This document shows, piece after piece, positions 1-11,921 of a stretch of 64,000 nucleotides of DNA (within the stretch, counting starts at the first letter, position 1; each line of letters starts with the position of its first letter). The position numbers and the translations under genes were made by a program. The notes below the pieces were generated by a model. The model made no database searches and was not told the DNA's origin. It worked only from the letters and a program-made list of their open reading frames with translations. Source of the DNA: Calliphora vicina (Eukaryota > Arthropoda > Insecta > Diptera > Calliphoridae); assembly GCF_958450345.1 (NCBI RefSeq), contig NC_088780.1, positions 24,401,167-24,465,166 on the forward strand. The letters are read 5' to 3'.

Positions 1-1420
1 TTCGAAATGCAGATGACCAATAGTTTTACTAATAAAATTTACTTAAATATATCCAGTAGTAGCTCACCAAATAGTCGTTTAACCTCTTTGCTCTATATTT
101 TCTAACTTGTTAGCTTTCACATATATCCAATAGCTATAAATACACCTACATATCCTCTGTATCCTTATCCAAACATATACGACTTTAAATAATTACTTTT
201 TGGCATTATATTACTACTATTCGTGCTTTACTTTTATTCACCCGTATTATAACTTCTATTACCAATGCTTTGTTCGGTTCTATGTATGTACGAACCAATG
301 ACTCCCTAGAAGTGTTTGCTGTTAAAAACGCTAATTGCATTTTTTCGTTTCTTCTCTTATTGGTTTTTCATATCTAAATGTTTTTTATTGTTTTCTAGTA
401 ATTCTAGTTGTTGCAACTAAAGACGCGGTAATCTACAGTTGGCAGAATGTTGTTTGTTATGAGCTAAAATTACATTGTTGTGGTTTTTATTTGTTTTAGT
501 TTTTATTTTTTCTTTGCAATTTTTATAACGGTGTTCTTTTCTTGTAATATCTTTATAAACATTTTGTGGAAAATTATAATTGGTTTTTAGATTAAAACAT
601 TATTGTTAAGTCTTAATAGAACTAGTGTGTGTATGTGAAGAGGAACTTTATGGCGCGATAATATGAAAACACAGTTTAACAGGAAATGAAACTCAAAATA
701 AACACAATATTACAAAATATTTTTCTTTAATATTTGTATGATATATGGAAAAATTTGATAATCGATTTGAATTTTCCATTTATTGCAATGACAGGTTGTT
801 ATTTTGGAATAAGATGCTTATCGTTTTATTTAAAAACACTAGAACAGTATACTGAAACAGACCATTTCCAATAATTTGAAATAAAAAATAACATTTAAGT
901 TTTTTTGTGTCATACTGAAATACTGTCTGTAGATAAGATTTGTATGGTATTGAAAATTTGCAATATTTCACCAAATCTCCATGCTAAGATTTATATGAAC
1001 CATAATTTTTCTACCAACTTTTGTGAGTATCGGTTCCTAATTCTACGTGTAGGAAATTGTTTTATTTTCAAAAAAGTATAAAATCTTTAAGAATTAAAAC
1101 ATTAATAAAAGAATTTTTTCAAAATATTGGATGAATTTTTGGAAAAAATTAATTTTTAAAATGCAATAAAAGTATTGTTTATGAATCGTTTTACACTTGT
1201 ATAAAAACTTTTGATCAAAATCTAAAAAAGAAAAAGAAATTTTGTGAATTGGTAATGACAATTCCCAAATAACTTTTCAAAAATCGTTAAAATGCTATTT
1301 TTTAGTTTTCTTACTATGTAGACGGTACCGCGGCCAGGGCTATAAATTTCCTTTGCAAAATATTAAGGGGACATAGAAAAGAGGTCTTAATTTTTTGAAA
1401 AGAGAAAGTGTTGTCTAGAG
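1..1420. other. Non-coding AT-rich spacer
   Basis: Nothing recognisable as a gene was found here. The longest open frame (780-974, minus) is short, low in complexity and has no motif. The stretch is plain AT-rich DNA with T and A runs, like fly intron or intergenic sequence. Confidence 0.6.
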
Positions 1421-2520
1421 TTGAAATTTACATTAAAACTGGACCACGCTCTGGACCACGCAGTAATACGAATTTTGCTATTATTTTGCCTTTATAGTAT
1501 TTCCCGAAATGTCTTTAAGAAAAATATAAACACAGTATTTACATTTTTCTTATTTTCTTATTATCGATTTACACGATACTTTTTTTACACGATTTCACTT
1601 TTACACGAGTTTTTTGGTTTTCGTATACATCAAGGGATGTGGAAATTACCTATTTATACGATTTTTTTGAATATTTTTAGCAAACATTTTCAGTAAATTA
1701 TCAAAAATATTTATCTATAACAGATTTGTCACAGATGCACAAAATTTACAATATTAGATTGCGTAAAACATGTTGCATTGATTTGTACTGCACTCTGGAA
1801 ATCAATGCTCAAAGGATGTTGAAAAAAATTGTAGCCAGATTTAGGAGAAAATGTTATACTATATTGTCAATCCTTGGAGTTGGCACATACATTGGCAGGA
1901 GAAGGTTTTGATAACTTTTGTGCAGGTGATATTGAAGAATTAATAATAAATAAAGAATTAGATGTTGACGATTTTTTTAATAAATATGATGACCGAAATA
2001 AACGACAACGAGACTGAAGATACATTTCATAGGGATTTTAAGGAAGTTTATAAGGACTTAAACAATAAATCAACACGTTCTAATTTCAAATTATATTTCC
2101 AAATCTCTACGAACTGATGTTATCTCCAATTTATCAAGTATCCTACCAGAAACCCATGAAAAATTATCTAGTGAAGAATGTCATATGGCGTCTTCCAAAT
2201 GATACGATCAGTAGTGGAAGACACTGATAAAGAATTGATTGGATGTTACGACTGATACATAATATAAATAATAGAAATATATTCCTGATTGTTTTTTTAA
2301 TGAACTGACAAGTTTTCTATGAGTTCCGTTTTTTATTAAATGCTTTAACTACAGCGTATACTTTACTTTAAAATAAATGAATTTTTTAAACAAAATTTTT
2401 AATTTATTCTTATTTGGGTCTTTTTCGGTTTACACGATTTTTCATACAAAAATTTTTCATTTCGATTTACAAGATTTTTTCAGGAACGTATCTATCGTGT
2501 AAATCGAGGGACAGGTGACT
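1421..2520 (+). mobile_element. pogo/Tigger-like DNA transposon remnant
   Basis: Both flanks carry the phrase TCGATTTACACGA in opposite orientations: near 1563-1610 (with decayed repeats ending in TTTACACG) and near 2427-2507 (ending in the reverse complement, ATCGTGTAAATCGAGGGA). Such simple inverted ends are typical of Tigger-like elements. Between them lies a decayed plus-strand coding piece that resembles a pogo/Tigger transposase tail. The left boundary is vague and no TA target duplication could be fixed. Confidence 0.5.
1726..2010 (+). pseudogene. pogo/Tigger transposase C-terminal remnant
   Basis: A frame-broken plus-strand reading gives LKKIVARFRRKCYTI followed, after a frameshift near 1905, by GDIEELIINKELDVDDF. 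An acidic DIEEL...ELT-type segment after a lysine/tryptophan-rich stretch is characteristic of the C-terminal tail of Tigger/pogo DDE transposases. The catalytic core is not visible. Stops and the frameshift mean no protein is made. The family assignment is from recall and is moderately secure. Confidence 0.45.
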
Positions 2521-2706
2521 TTTTTCGAAAAAAAAATAACGAAAAAACTACTTTTTTATTTTGTTTTAATTTGAGTGCACTTAACTTTTTACTCAGTTGA
2601 GGTTTTTAAACAGTTCTTTCTAAAGAATATTGGTAAATTTGTTGCTAATTCCAAAAAATTATATTTCAAGAAAATCGGTAGATTTGGATCAGACTAAGGT
2701 AGGTAA

Positions 2707-3424
2707 AACAAGCAAGAGTGCTATATTCGGCTGTGCCGAATCTTATATACCCTTCACCAAATTATACTTCAAAATTTTAAATATTTTTAGGTAAAAAAAA
2801 TTTAATTTTTTTCCAGTTATCTTTTTCATTTTTTTGGAAAAAATTTTTTTTTCGATTGTTATTTAATTTTTTTTTTTTTAAATTTAAAATTTTTTTTTTT
2901 AAATTAAAATTTTTTTTTTTTAAATTTTAAAAATTTTTTTTTTTGTTTTTTAAATTTTTTTTTTTTGAAAAAAAAATTCGGGTTAAAATTTTTTTTTTCC
3001 GATTTTGACCCATTGTAGGTCTATGGTCTTATATACGTCGTTGAAAATGTCTTTGAAATATCTATCATTGTCTATATTAATGTCTTAGTAATCCAGATAT
3101 AGGTCAAAAATTGGTCAAAAATCGAGGTTGTCTTGCTTTTTTCCTCATATCTCAGCCATTTGTGGACCGATTTTGCTGATTTTAAATAGCAAAATTTTCG
3201 AAAACATGTCTGACAGAGTTATTGGAGATTTGGATCCCGAGGATATCTGGGGTCTTCAGAAAATTGATTTCAACAGACAGACGGACGGACATGGCTTAAT
3301 CGACTCCGCTATCTATAAAGATCCAGAATATATATACTTTATAGGGTCGGAAATGAAAAATGTAGAAATTACAAACGGAATGACAAACTTATATATACCC
3401 TTCTCACGAAGGTGAAGGGTATAA
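2707..3424 (-). mobile_element. DINE-1/Helentron-like element, family A, copy 1
   Basis: A dispersed non-coding repeat. It has a perfect hairpin at one end (TTCGGCTGTGCCGAA, 2726-2740), subterminal inverted repeats TATACCCTTCACC (2746-2758) and its complement (3411-3423), an internal ACAGACGGACGGACA tract near 3275-3290, and a terminal foldback (3394-3403 with 3414-3423). A GTCY-type microsatellite, subterminal inverted repeats and an end stem-loop are the published hallmarks of DINE-1/HINE elements, so I place it there by inference. The middle (about 2790-2990) is extremely T-rich. The open frame at 3128-3415 is repeat sequence, not a gene. Confidence 0.6.
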
Positions 3425-3740
3425 AAATTAAAACTAAATAAATGTTTTTTGTAGATCTCTTCTAGTAGATTTCATATATACAAAAATATTGCAAATCGAA
3501 TCGATAACAAAAATTTGGAATTGTTTTTAATTTTTGATATACCTTAGGTGCCTCTTTCCCTGCTACTTTACGGTTGCTTAAAGATTTGAGACGATGGATT
3601 CCTATTTAAGGCACGATGAACTTCTTAAGGATTAATGCCTTTGTCTTCCACATATCACAACTAGACCGATGCTGGGAAACATAAATGTGTGACTATTTGA
3701 TATGGCTGTCTGGTTAACCTAATTTTATGTAACCTTATCT
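3425..3740. other. Unassigned spacer
   Basis: No gene or recognised repeat was found between the family A element and the inverted-repeat element that follows. Confidence 0.5.
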
Positions 3741-4875
3741 ACACTGAGAAAACAGATTCGCACATATGAGCAATTCCATGTCATCGTACGTGACATTTGT
3801 ATGCCTATGCAGTGGAATAGATTTTGCAAAAATAAGAGTATCTGAAATATAATTTGGTATTTATGTTCTATTCAGAGGGTACTATATTTTAAAAAAATAA
3901 TAAGTTCCTTCAAAACATATCCAAAATATCGAGCGAAATAAGGGTATATCGTACGTGACATAAAACGGAAATAATTTTGAAGAATTTTCGTGAGAGACGT
4001 TAGTTTTCTTTTAATTTCTTACACTTAACCAAATATTTTTCCTTAACAATCCGTCATCTATCACGGCATCACGTGAGAATGGATGGAGCGATTTGGCTGA
4101 TTTTTTTTTATTCGATTCGAAATTTTCAGGAGATGGTTTGTGAAGAAAAAAATTCAAAAATTCCGGGTAAAACTCGGATTTTTTTTTTTGAGTACAGTCA
4201 ACTGTAATGAAAAAGCTCCCTGAAGTATGCAGTACAAATTTAGATATTTTATTTGCAAATAAATAAGAACAGGCAGGTGTATGTTGGTTGGAGAAACTTG
4301 AAGAACTAATATTAGTAATTGCTACCGGGCGAAGCAATTACTAATATTATTAAAAATAATCTTTGGATGATTTTATAATAAATAAAAATTTATATCGTAC
4401 GTGACATACAGTACGTGACAGATTTTGCTCTAATGGTAAAACTTAAAACTAAACTAAAAAAATAAATAGAAAATTTATATTCGATTTCAATAAACAATTT
4501 GATAATAGCACAATAACATTCAGAGTCAAAATACCTGCTAATTGCGGGCTTAGTTTTCACCGCAAATTAAATAAAGTCAGTTTAAACTATTTCTGCCCTT
4601 AAAATGTTGTATTAAACTCTAAATAATTTCACTTAGTAACATTTTAGTGTTTTATCCTATTCAAATCATCTTGTTAAAAGTTTCAAGAGTTTTTGTTTTT
4701 TCAATCGTGATTGTCATTCTCTTGGAATTGCCTATGTAGACTTTTTTAGTTCTATCAACAGAAAGTTAGTTGATAAAAAAGAATTTCAACTTTTGTTCTA
4801 AAATTTGGTAACTACAATTGTAAAATTCGAGTGGCAACAAATTCGGTTGATATCACGAATCTGTTTTCTCTGTGT
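3741..4875. mobile_element. Terminal-inverted-repeat element (MITE-like)
   Basis: The ends are a 20-bp inverted repeat with one mismatch: ACACTGAGAAAACAGATTCG at 3741-3760 and its complement at 4856-4875. The interior carries four copies of CGTACGTGACA or a close variant (near 3785, 3951, 4395 and 4411) and a fragment of a Helitron. No transposase is visible and no target duplication is clear. A sequence much like its right end recurs alone near 25505-25533, which suggests a multicopy family. Confidence 0.5.
4058..4349 (+). mobile_element. Helitron fragment ending in a long hairpin
   Basis: Shares long stretches with the Helitron at 44016-44894: ATCACGTGAGAA followed by GGAGCGATTTGGCTGATTTT near the 5' side, then AACAGGCAGGTGTATG and ACCGGGCGAAG near the 3' side. 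The 5' TC end is lost. The expected CTAG end is replaced by a perfect 17-bp inverted repeat (4307-4323 and 4333-4349) around the loop ACCGGGCGA. Confidence 0.55.
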
Positions 4876-5105
4876 AATTTCCAATTTCAATAAGCTCTTT
4901 TCTTCACCGAGTTTAAGATATTTAATCTATACTTTGATCACCAGTTTTAAATAAACAGTAGGTTAACCTTAACTTAACCTAGACATAAGGTGATTTATTT
5001 AGAGTTTTTACTTTAAATAAAACACTTAAAACACAATAGACAAATAATGGATTTAAATAAAAAACTTATATAAAAAATATAACCTAATAAATTCCAATAT
5101 TACAT

Positions 5106-5275
5106 GGGCCGAATTGCCGCATTCGATATCGAGTTAAATCGATCGTAATTTACTTATTTGAGATTTCGGCATTCGATATCGAGCATTAAATTTAGGACAT
5201 TTTCTTATAATTACGATATCGAAATTATTTTTCGATACGATAGTTCATTTGATCACGAATTCCATAATTCGGCCC
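5106..5275. mobile_element. Short MITE
   Basis: A 170-bp segment bounded by GGGCCGAATT (5106-5115) and its complement (5266-5275). Inside, GCATTCGATATCGAG occurs twice (near 5119 and 5166), and more GATATCGA-type motifs follow. It has no coding capacity and no clear target duplication. Confidence 0.45.
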
Positions 5276-7035
5276 CAGAATTTAATCAAATTTAAATTTC
5301 CAATAAAAGCTTTAATAAGTTTTCTTATTTCAAGAATTCTTAAAATTTTTTAATCATCTTAAATATCTTAAATTTAAAGTTTCATTACATCCTTTATTTG
5401 CTATAAAAAATTATTTACAAATTACCCTGAAAAACAACAGAAAAAAAATTTGAAATATAAATAATCTAACATATTATTCTCTCGAAGTAATTGCAAATTC
5501 CTAGAGCAAGACAATGGTCAAGTAAGTATGAATTTCTAATGCAATATTTTTCTAAACATAAATCATAAATGCTTTTAGTACTCGGAAAAATTTAACAGTT
5601 TCTGCTTCCAGTCAGCTACGAGTCATTGAACTTTTCTAACAACGTAATGAGAGAGAAGTAAAATATTTCGAGTTCTTTTTTGTTGAAAATTCTACACATT
5701 TTACTTCATGCTATATTTATACTGTACGGGAGAGAATCATACTCAAGCGGTGTCAAGCGTTGGGAATTACATTATTTCTTTGTCCTTTTAGATGCCATGA
5801 AATAAAAACAAAAGGAAATTTACGAAAAAAATCATACAAGCACATTTGTAGAGTGAACATTAGCAAGGACCTTATTATGCACTTATAAAATTGCTCTTTC
5901 TCATGTTATGATCCAAAGCACTCATATATGACTACATTGTTTGTGAACCAATGAAATAATATTAAATTCTAAAAATTTCATTTGTTTTATATTTATAATT
6001 TTTGGTTAGAGGTCCAAATTTTCTGTTTTGGACAGCTTTGACCCCATATCTAAAAAAGATAACAATGTACTCTAAAATTACATGGGATTGCGAGCTTCAA
6101 AAATCCCAAAAATTACAAAATAAGTGCCACCCTAGTTAACATATATGAAATCCCATTTATACACTGACATTACATTATAAGATTACAACACTTGACTATA
6201 TTAGACGTGTTTTTTTTCCTCTTTTTTTTCAAAACACAGACATACATGCATTCACACATACCCACTCATACATTACGGCCATTCATACATATCAGCCTGC
6301 TGAAGTGGTTTAGATACATACTTATGTAAGTAACACAGGCAACAACAGCAAAACTAACTTAGAAATACTTTTCTTGTCGCTGTTACCACTGCCACTGTAG
6401 CTTTACCATCAGCTTTAGTCCCTGTCTTGTCTTAAGATTTCTTGTGTAACATGCATTTAAACTAGATTTTAAATGACATTTGATGGTTTTTAAATGGGTT
6501 TTAGCCAACGGTGTAAAAGATGGCTGTTCAGCAGCATAACAGCAAAAGAAATATGTGGAAAAAATCACCTGAGACATATTAAAAGGTATGAATTTATAAA
6601 GAATGTGGTTACTCGTACATTCTGGTTATGTTACATTTAGTGATTTATGTTTATTTAAGACAAATTTTAAATATTGTATGTACTTACCTTGTGACAAAAT
6701 AAGAAACTTAAATTTTATTTATTATTTTAAATTTGAAACCTTAAATTGAAAATACATAAGTAAAGAGAGTTTTTTTTGTTGTTCTTTACTAAAAGTTTAT
6801 TTATGGGTTTATTAAATTTTATTTATTTATTTTAAATTGCCTCACAACTCAATATTAAGTACTTTTGTTTTGCCCTACTGTAGGTATTTTGGTAAAAGAT
6901 GTTTGCAGGAGTTTCGAAATAATATAAATAATATAAATTCAGGTCTAAAAATTTTTATTGTTATAACATTTTATTAGGAATAAAATTTTCTGAATAAATT
7001 TATATTTCTAAAAAAAGCTTTAAAGGCTTTTAAAA
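5276..7035. other. Non-coding spacer
   Basis: No gene recognised. Contains ACATACA/CATTCACACA-type simple tracts at 6237-6300, a possible transposon end (CACCCTAGTTAACAT, near 6128) shared with sites near 24508, 31161 and 45434, and otherwise plain AT-rich DNA. Confidence 0.5.
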
Positions 7036-7609
7036 CAAGTAAAAGAGCTTTATTCGGCTGTGCCGCACCTAATATACCCTTCATCAAATTATACTTTAAA
7101 ATAAAAATTTTAAATATTTTTAGTTAACAAAATTAAAAAAAAACTTTTTTGACCATTTTTTTTCTTAGATGTTTGCTTTTTTCCATTTATTAGTGAATAA
7201 ATTTAAATTCAAAAAAAAAATTTTAAATTTATTTTTTAAGTATTTTTGTTTCAAAAGTTTTTTTTTAATTTTTAAAAAAAATTTTGAAGGAAAAAAATTC
7301 GTGTTAAAAAATACTTTTTTCCCGATTTTGACCCATTGTAGGTCCAACTACAATGACTTTATATACCGTTGAAAAGGTCTTTAAAATATTTATCGTTAGA
7401 TGTCCATATTGTCTAAATCAATGTCTTATTAATCCAGATATAGATATCCTTATATCTCAGCCATTTTCTCGATTTTAAATAGCAACCTATCCGGGTCTAC
7501 ATATTGAATGTATCGATATATTGATGTATGTAAGTTAATTTCAACACACAGACGGACAAACGGGCATGAATATATCGACCCTGCTATCAGATTCAGAACA
7601 TATAGGTAC

Positions 7610-9062
7610 TAGTGTGTCCCAAAAAAAGTTTTTTTTCTTATTTTCATGGGTGCTCAAGCATAATTTGAAAGAGTATAGCGTAGAGTATTTTTAAGATTTT
7701 TTTCAGATTTTTCGGAAGTGGTTTAGAGATCGCTCAAGTCGAGTTTTTGCCAAAAATCGGGTTTGTCGTCCTTTTTTGAGTTTTATTTATAACTTTGTCA
7801 AGACCCACGATTTTCATTACCTTTGAGGACACAGTTTAAAAGAAATATGTCCGTGCTTTATTTTTGTGTGCAAATATTTATAGTTTTTGTAATGAATTGG
7901 CTCATTAAAGTGCCCAACATTACAAATTTTCGAAATTTTTCCATAAATTTTATAAATAAGGCTTAATAACTTTTAAAAATTTTATGAAAATGAAAAAAAT
8001 TAACAATGCAGTTTGAAAGATCAATAAATTCTTAATAATTTAGAGACAACAATTTTTGAATTTGCTTTTACCGTTCCTGAGTTATATAAAGCAAACGAAA
8101 GATGTTATGTACACAAAATGATTTTTATATCCTACACCACCATAGTGTAATCAAACTACAAGTCGCAATTTCAATGATACAATTCGGTACAAGCTTTTCT
8201 ATTGACACATGAAAGATGTATATTGAATTTGGTCGGATTCGGTCCATTATTTTTATAGCCCCCATACGATTGCCCCATCTAAATATAGATAAGCTCTTAT
8301 AAATATCTTAGTTATAAAGACATCTAAAACAAATTGAGCACAAATAAGTTTTATATAAGCTAAACTCGCACCTACCAAATTTTGTGACGATCGGTCCATG
8401 ATTAGTCATAGCTCCCATATAAGGTCCACTTCCGAAAATCACTTTAACTAGCATAAATCTCTTAAAAATATTCGTATTCAAATAAAATTCAACCTACATA
8501 TTTTATAGATATATAAAAGTCATGTCACCAAATTGTACAACGATCAGTCCATAATTAGTCATAGCTCCCATACCAAGCCCACTTCCGAAAATCATTTTAA
8601 CGAGCACAAATCTCTAAAAAAATGTTGGTACATTTTAAAAGAAAACTGTTAAAAGAAAATTGTTGTCCCTAGATTATTAAGAATTAATTAATTTTTCACA
8701 CTGCATTTTTAGTTTTTTTATTTTCAATATTTACAAAATTTATGGAAAAATTACGAAAAATTGTAATGTAGGGCATTAGTAAGCCAATTCATTGCAAAAA
8801 CTAAAAATGTTTGCACACAAAAATAAAGCATGGACATTTTTCTTTTAAACTGTGTACTCAAAAGTGATGAAAATTGTGGGTCTTGATAAAGTTATGAAGA
8901 AAACTCAAAAAAAGGCCGACAATCCCGATTTTTGGCAAAAACTCGACTTGAGCGACCTCTAAACCTCTTCCGAAAAATCTGAAAAAAATCTCAAAAATAC
9001 TCTACCATATAAGCTTTCAAATTATGCTTGAGCCCCAACAAAATTTTTTTTGGGACTCCCTA
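7610..9062. mobile_element. hAT-like long-inverted-repeat (foldback) element
   Basis: The outer ends are TAGTGTGTCCCA (7610-7621) and its near complement (9051-9062; reverse complement TAGGGAGTCCCA). They are flanked by the same 8 bp, ATAGGTAC, at 7602-7609 and 9063-9070. The inverted arms are long: 7610 to about 8060 pairs with about 8655 to 9062, with conserved patches such as GCTCAAGTCGAGTTTTTGCC on the left and its complement on the right. An 8-bp target duplication with TAG-type ends fits the hAT superfamily. It has no coding capacity, and its centre holds a DINE-B fragment. Confidence 0.75.
8127..8645 (+). mobile_element. DINE-like element family B, partial copy
   Basis: Begins TATCCTACACCACCATAGTG, then shows the family B phrases ACGATCGGTCCATGATTAG, CATAGCTCCCATATAAGG and CCACTTCCGAAAATCA. 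The microsatellite and 3' hairpin are missing. It sits in the centre of the long-inverted-repeat element at 7610-9062, either inserted there or captured. Confidence 0.6.
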
Positions 9063-9110
9063 ATAGGTACATATACTTTGTGGAGTCGCAAATGAAAAAA
9101 AAAAACGTTT

Positions 9111-10440
9111 TTTTGACCACGAAAATTAATCTTTGTCAAAAAAGATTTTTTCACAAAAGATACTTAAAAAAAAACATTTTTTCTAATTTTTTTTAGCTTA
9201 AAATTTAAGCAACACAATTTTTTTAGTAAATAAACTCACAAATTATTTTATTGCTTTTCAAGAAAATTGTTCTTTCTAAAAAGCCATTTTTAGAAAGCTT
9301 CTTATTATTTTTCATTAATCAAAGATTTTTCCCCAAAAATTTGTTTGCAAGAAAAGCTTTCTTTACAAAAACTCCATTTATTATAGCTTTTTATTACAAA
9401 TATTCATAATTATTATTATTTTTCAACTACATTTATCTTTATTAAATAAGGGTTTTACCCAAAGAAATGTTTTCAAGAAAAGCTTTTTTAAAAGAAGCAT
9501 TTTCACAAAAACCTTTTTTGATAGACTGTTATTTAAAAGAAAGTTTTTTACGAAAACCTATTTAAAAATGCCTTTTTTACAAAAAACATTTTTTAAAATA
9601 TATTTTTCACAAAAATTAACCATTTTTTTTCGCAAAATATATTTTTAAGTAAATCAGGCTTTTTTCACAAAAATCCTATTTTACTGAGAAAAAGCTTTTT
9701 TCACTAAAATCTTTTTTTTACCTCAAAGAGATAACCCTTTTTATAAAAACTATATTTTATTTCAAAAAGCTTTTTTCCATAAATAAATTGATTTGCAGAC
9801 AAATTTTTATTAAGAAAAACTTTAAAAAAAGATTTTCCAAGAGTTTTTTTTTTTTCACAAAAAATTTACTTTTTTCTAAATGAAATAATATAAATGCTTT
9901 GTTCCAGGAATAAAATTATAATTTTATTTTGGTACAAATGCTTTTTCTACTTAAAAAATTTTTAGAAAAAATTTTTTTAATTAAATAAAGTTTTTTCACA
10001 AATACTTTCTTTGATTAAACTATATCCATGACTATTGTACAAAATCTTTTTAAGTAGATAAAGCTATTATAACTTCCTTAATCAAATAAAGTTGTTTCCA
10101 CAAAAACTTTGTTAATTAAATAAAGCTTTTTTTTTTAAAAATGGTTAATAAATGAAGCAATTTTACATGAATTCTTTTGAAAATAAATTGGTTTCTACTA
10201 ATAAAAAGAGCTTTTTCATAAATACGTAAATTTACTAAAAAACATTCTTCCCAAAATCAATATTTTAATAAAAAGCTTTTTTTATTTTTTTTTTTGATTC
10301 TTTTTTACAATAAAAATGATATTCATAATTTTTTACTAATCTTTATGAAAAGGCATTAATTGGCTAAAAAAAGGTTTTTTATATAACGTCAATTTTTATG
10401 TTTTACAAATAAAAATTTAAAAAAAATTGTAGAAAGCTTA
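9111..10440. repeat. Degenerate AAAGCTTTTTTCACAAAA-rich region
   Basis: About 1.3 kb built from irregular repeats of AAAAAGCTTTTTTCACAAAA and variants, at roughly 25-45 bp spacing. Copies are clear near 9660, 9690, 9770, 10120 and 10270. It is extremely A/T-rich with no coding capacity. It may be a decayed tandem repeat rather than plain low complexity. Confidence 0.45.
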
Positions 10441-11921
10441 ATGAAGTTACCTCGTTAAACTTACGACTAGAACTTGAACTTGTGGCGATTGCAATAAAAA
10501 ATCTTTTGCCAATTACAACTAGTGTGGAATCCATGTGGGTCTATATAAATTTGTCTCAATCAATATCTATACTACACTCTTGTAAACTTATGTATCTAAA
10601 CAGTCGGCTTAAGCTTCATATTTCCCAATACACTTGCATTTTGATTTGATACGTTTTGATTCTATATCCATCAATTTCCAATTTCAAATGAATTAGAACG
10701 AGAACAAAACAAAAAAATAACTCCAACGAATGACAATTTCTATACAAATACTGATGTGAGTAGATACACACATGGAAAATGTATAAAGTATCTTAAATAA
10801 CAATCAAACTGTGCTATAACCAAACCAACAAAAAAAAAAGAAAAAACTAACAAATAACAAAAACTACAAAAACAACAACTAAACTAAAATCAGGAAAAAA
10901 AGAACATTGACTTGTCTCTTTAGCTGTTTGTCTCGTTATATGCCATCAACAATGCAACCAACGTTTGACATCAATGATGAACTTTCATTTCAGTTAAACT
11001 GACAGTCACTATTAGATCAACTATATGGAACACAACGGAATACAAAATACTACAATACAATACATGAACAACAATATAATACACAACCTTACATACATGT
11101 GAATGTTTCTGTTTGTATATATGTTTACTTATGTATGTGAGTAGTTGCACACTCACAATTGCACTTGTATTTCTTTTATCTGAGCTGTCTTAAAACATTG
11201 ATATAGAAATGTTGAATTTCTGTAGCAACTCTAGTAAATCAGCTTAAAATAACAACGACTACAAAAAAATATTTATCGAGCATTTTTTTCTTTATATATT
11301 ATTTCAATAACATTTGATATTTCAGAATTTATATAAATTTTTTCTTTATTTTTAATTTGCTTTTAAAAATGCTGTAGATAAAAAATAATGATTTGATTGT
11401 CTTATTTGATTTTTTGACAAAGAAAGATTTATTTATAGTTTTTGATGGATTTTGTCGTAATACAAAATCTAAAATTAAATAATAATTGTATTAAACTAAA
11501 ATGGCATTTTAGTTTAAACTAGTTTTGTCATAAGTAATATTTCATAAAATTTCAATCAATAGTTAATTAGATATTGTTACGTTTTTACATTTTAAAAATA
11601 AAAAGCAAATAAATGCGCCAAGTAGTTCAAAATTGTAACAACTCTATTTGTTAAATTTTAAACAACAATTTATATAGGCAATCTGATTTAACACTCACAC
11701 TTATCTTATCATTAAAGACATACTGGTAATACGGTTAATGTTAACTTTAACAGCGAATATGATATACCAACTCACTTACAAATCACTGTTAATAATACAG
11801 GTCATCAGAATTATATACATAGATCTGATGCATATGAAGTACAAAAATAGTGCAATTTTACAATTCTTTGGATAAATTTTTTTCATAAAAATCGATGGAT
11901 TCTTTTCGAATTTATTCACAA
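10441..11921. other. Non-coding spacer
   Basis: No gene recognised. Contains an A/AAC-rich tract (10825-10900) and ACATACATGTG/TATGTATGTG-type repeats (11090-11150). The open frame on the minus strand at 10971-11156 is a by-product of these tracts. Confidence 0.5.

Larger units (their letters stand above)
7036..9110 (-). mobile_element. Family A DINE-like element, copy 2, split
   Basis: Starts with ACAAGTAAAAGAGCTTTATT and the family A hairpin (7053-7065), then the TATACCCTTCATC end, the T-rich middle and the CACAGACGGACAAACGGG tract (7545-7565). It stops at 7609, is interrupted by a 1.45-kb element, and resumes at 9063 with ATATACTTTGTGGAGTCGCA, which matches the family A sequence after the microsatellite (compare 3335-3360). 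The far end decays near 9110. Confidence 0.6.

Noticed and set aside
3128..3415. 95-residue plus-strand frame containing DRVIGDLDPEDIWGLQKIDF
   Set aside because: It lies entirely in a DINE-like repeat, spanning the microsatellite and the end inverted repeat.
7165..7372. Overlapping lysine/phenylalanine-rich frames on both strands
   Set aside because: They come from the T-rich middle of a DINE-like element and have no amino-acid conservation.
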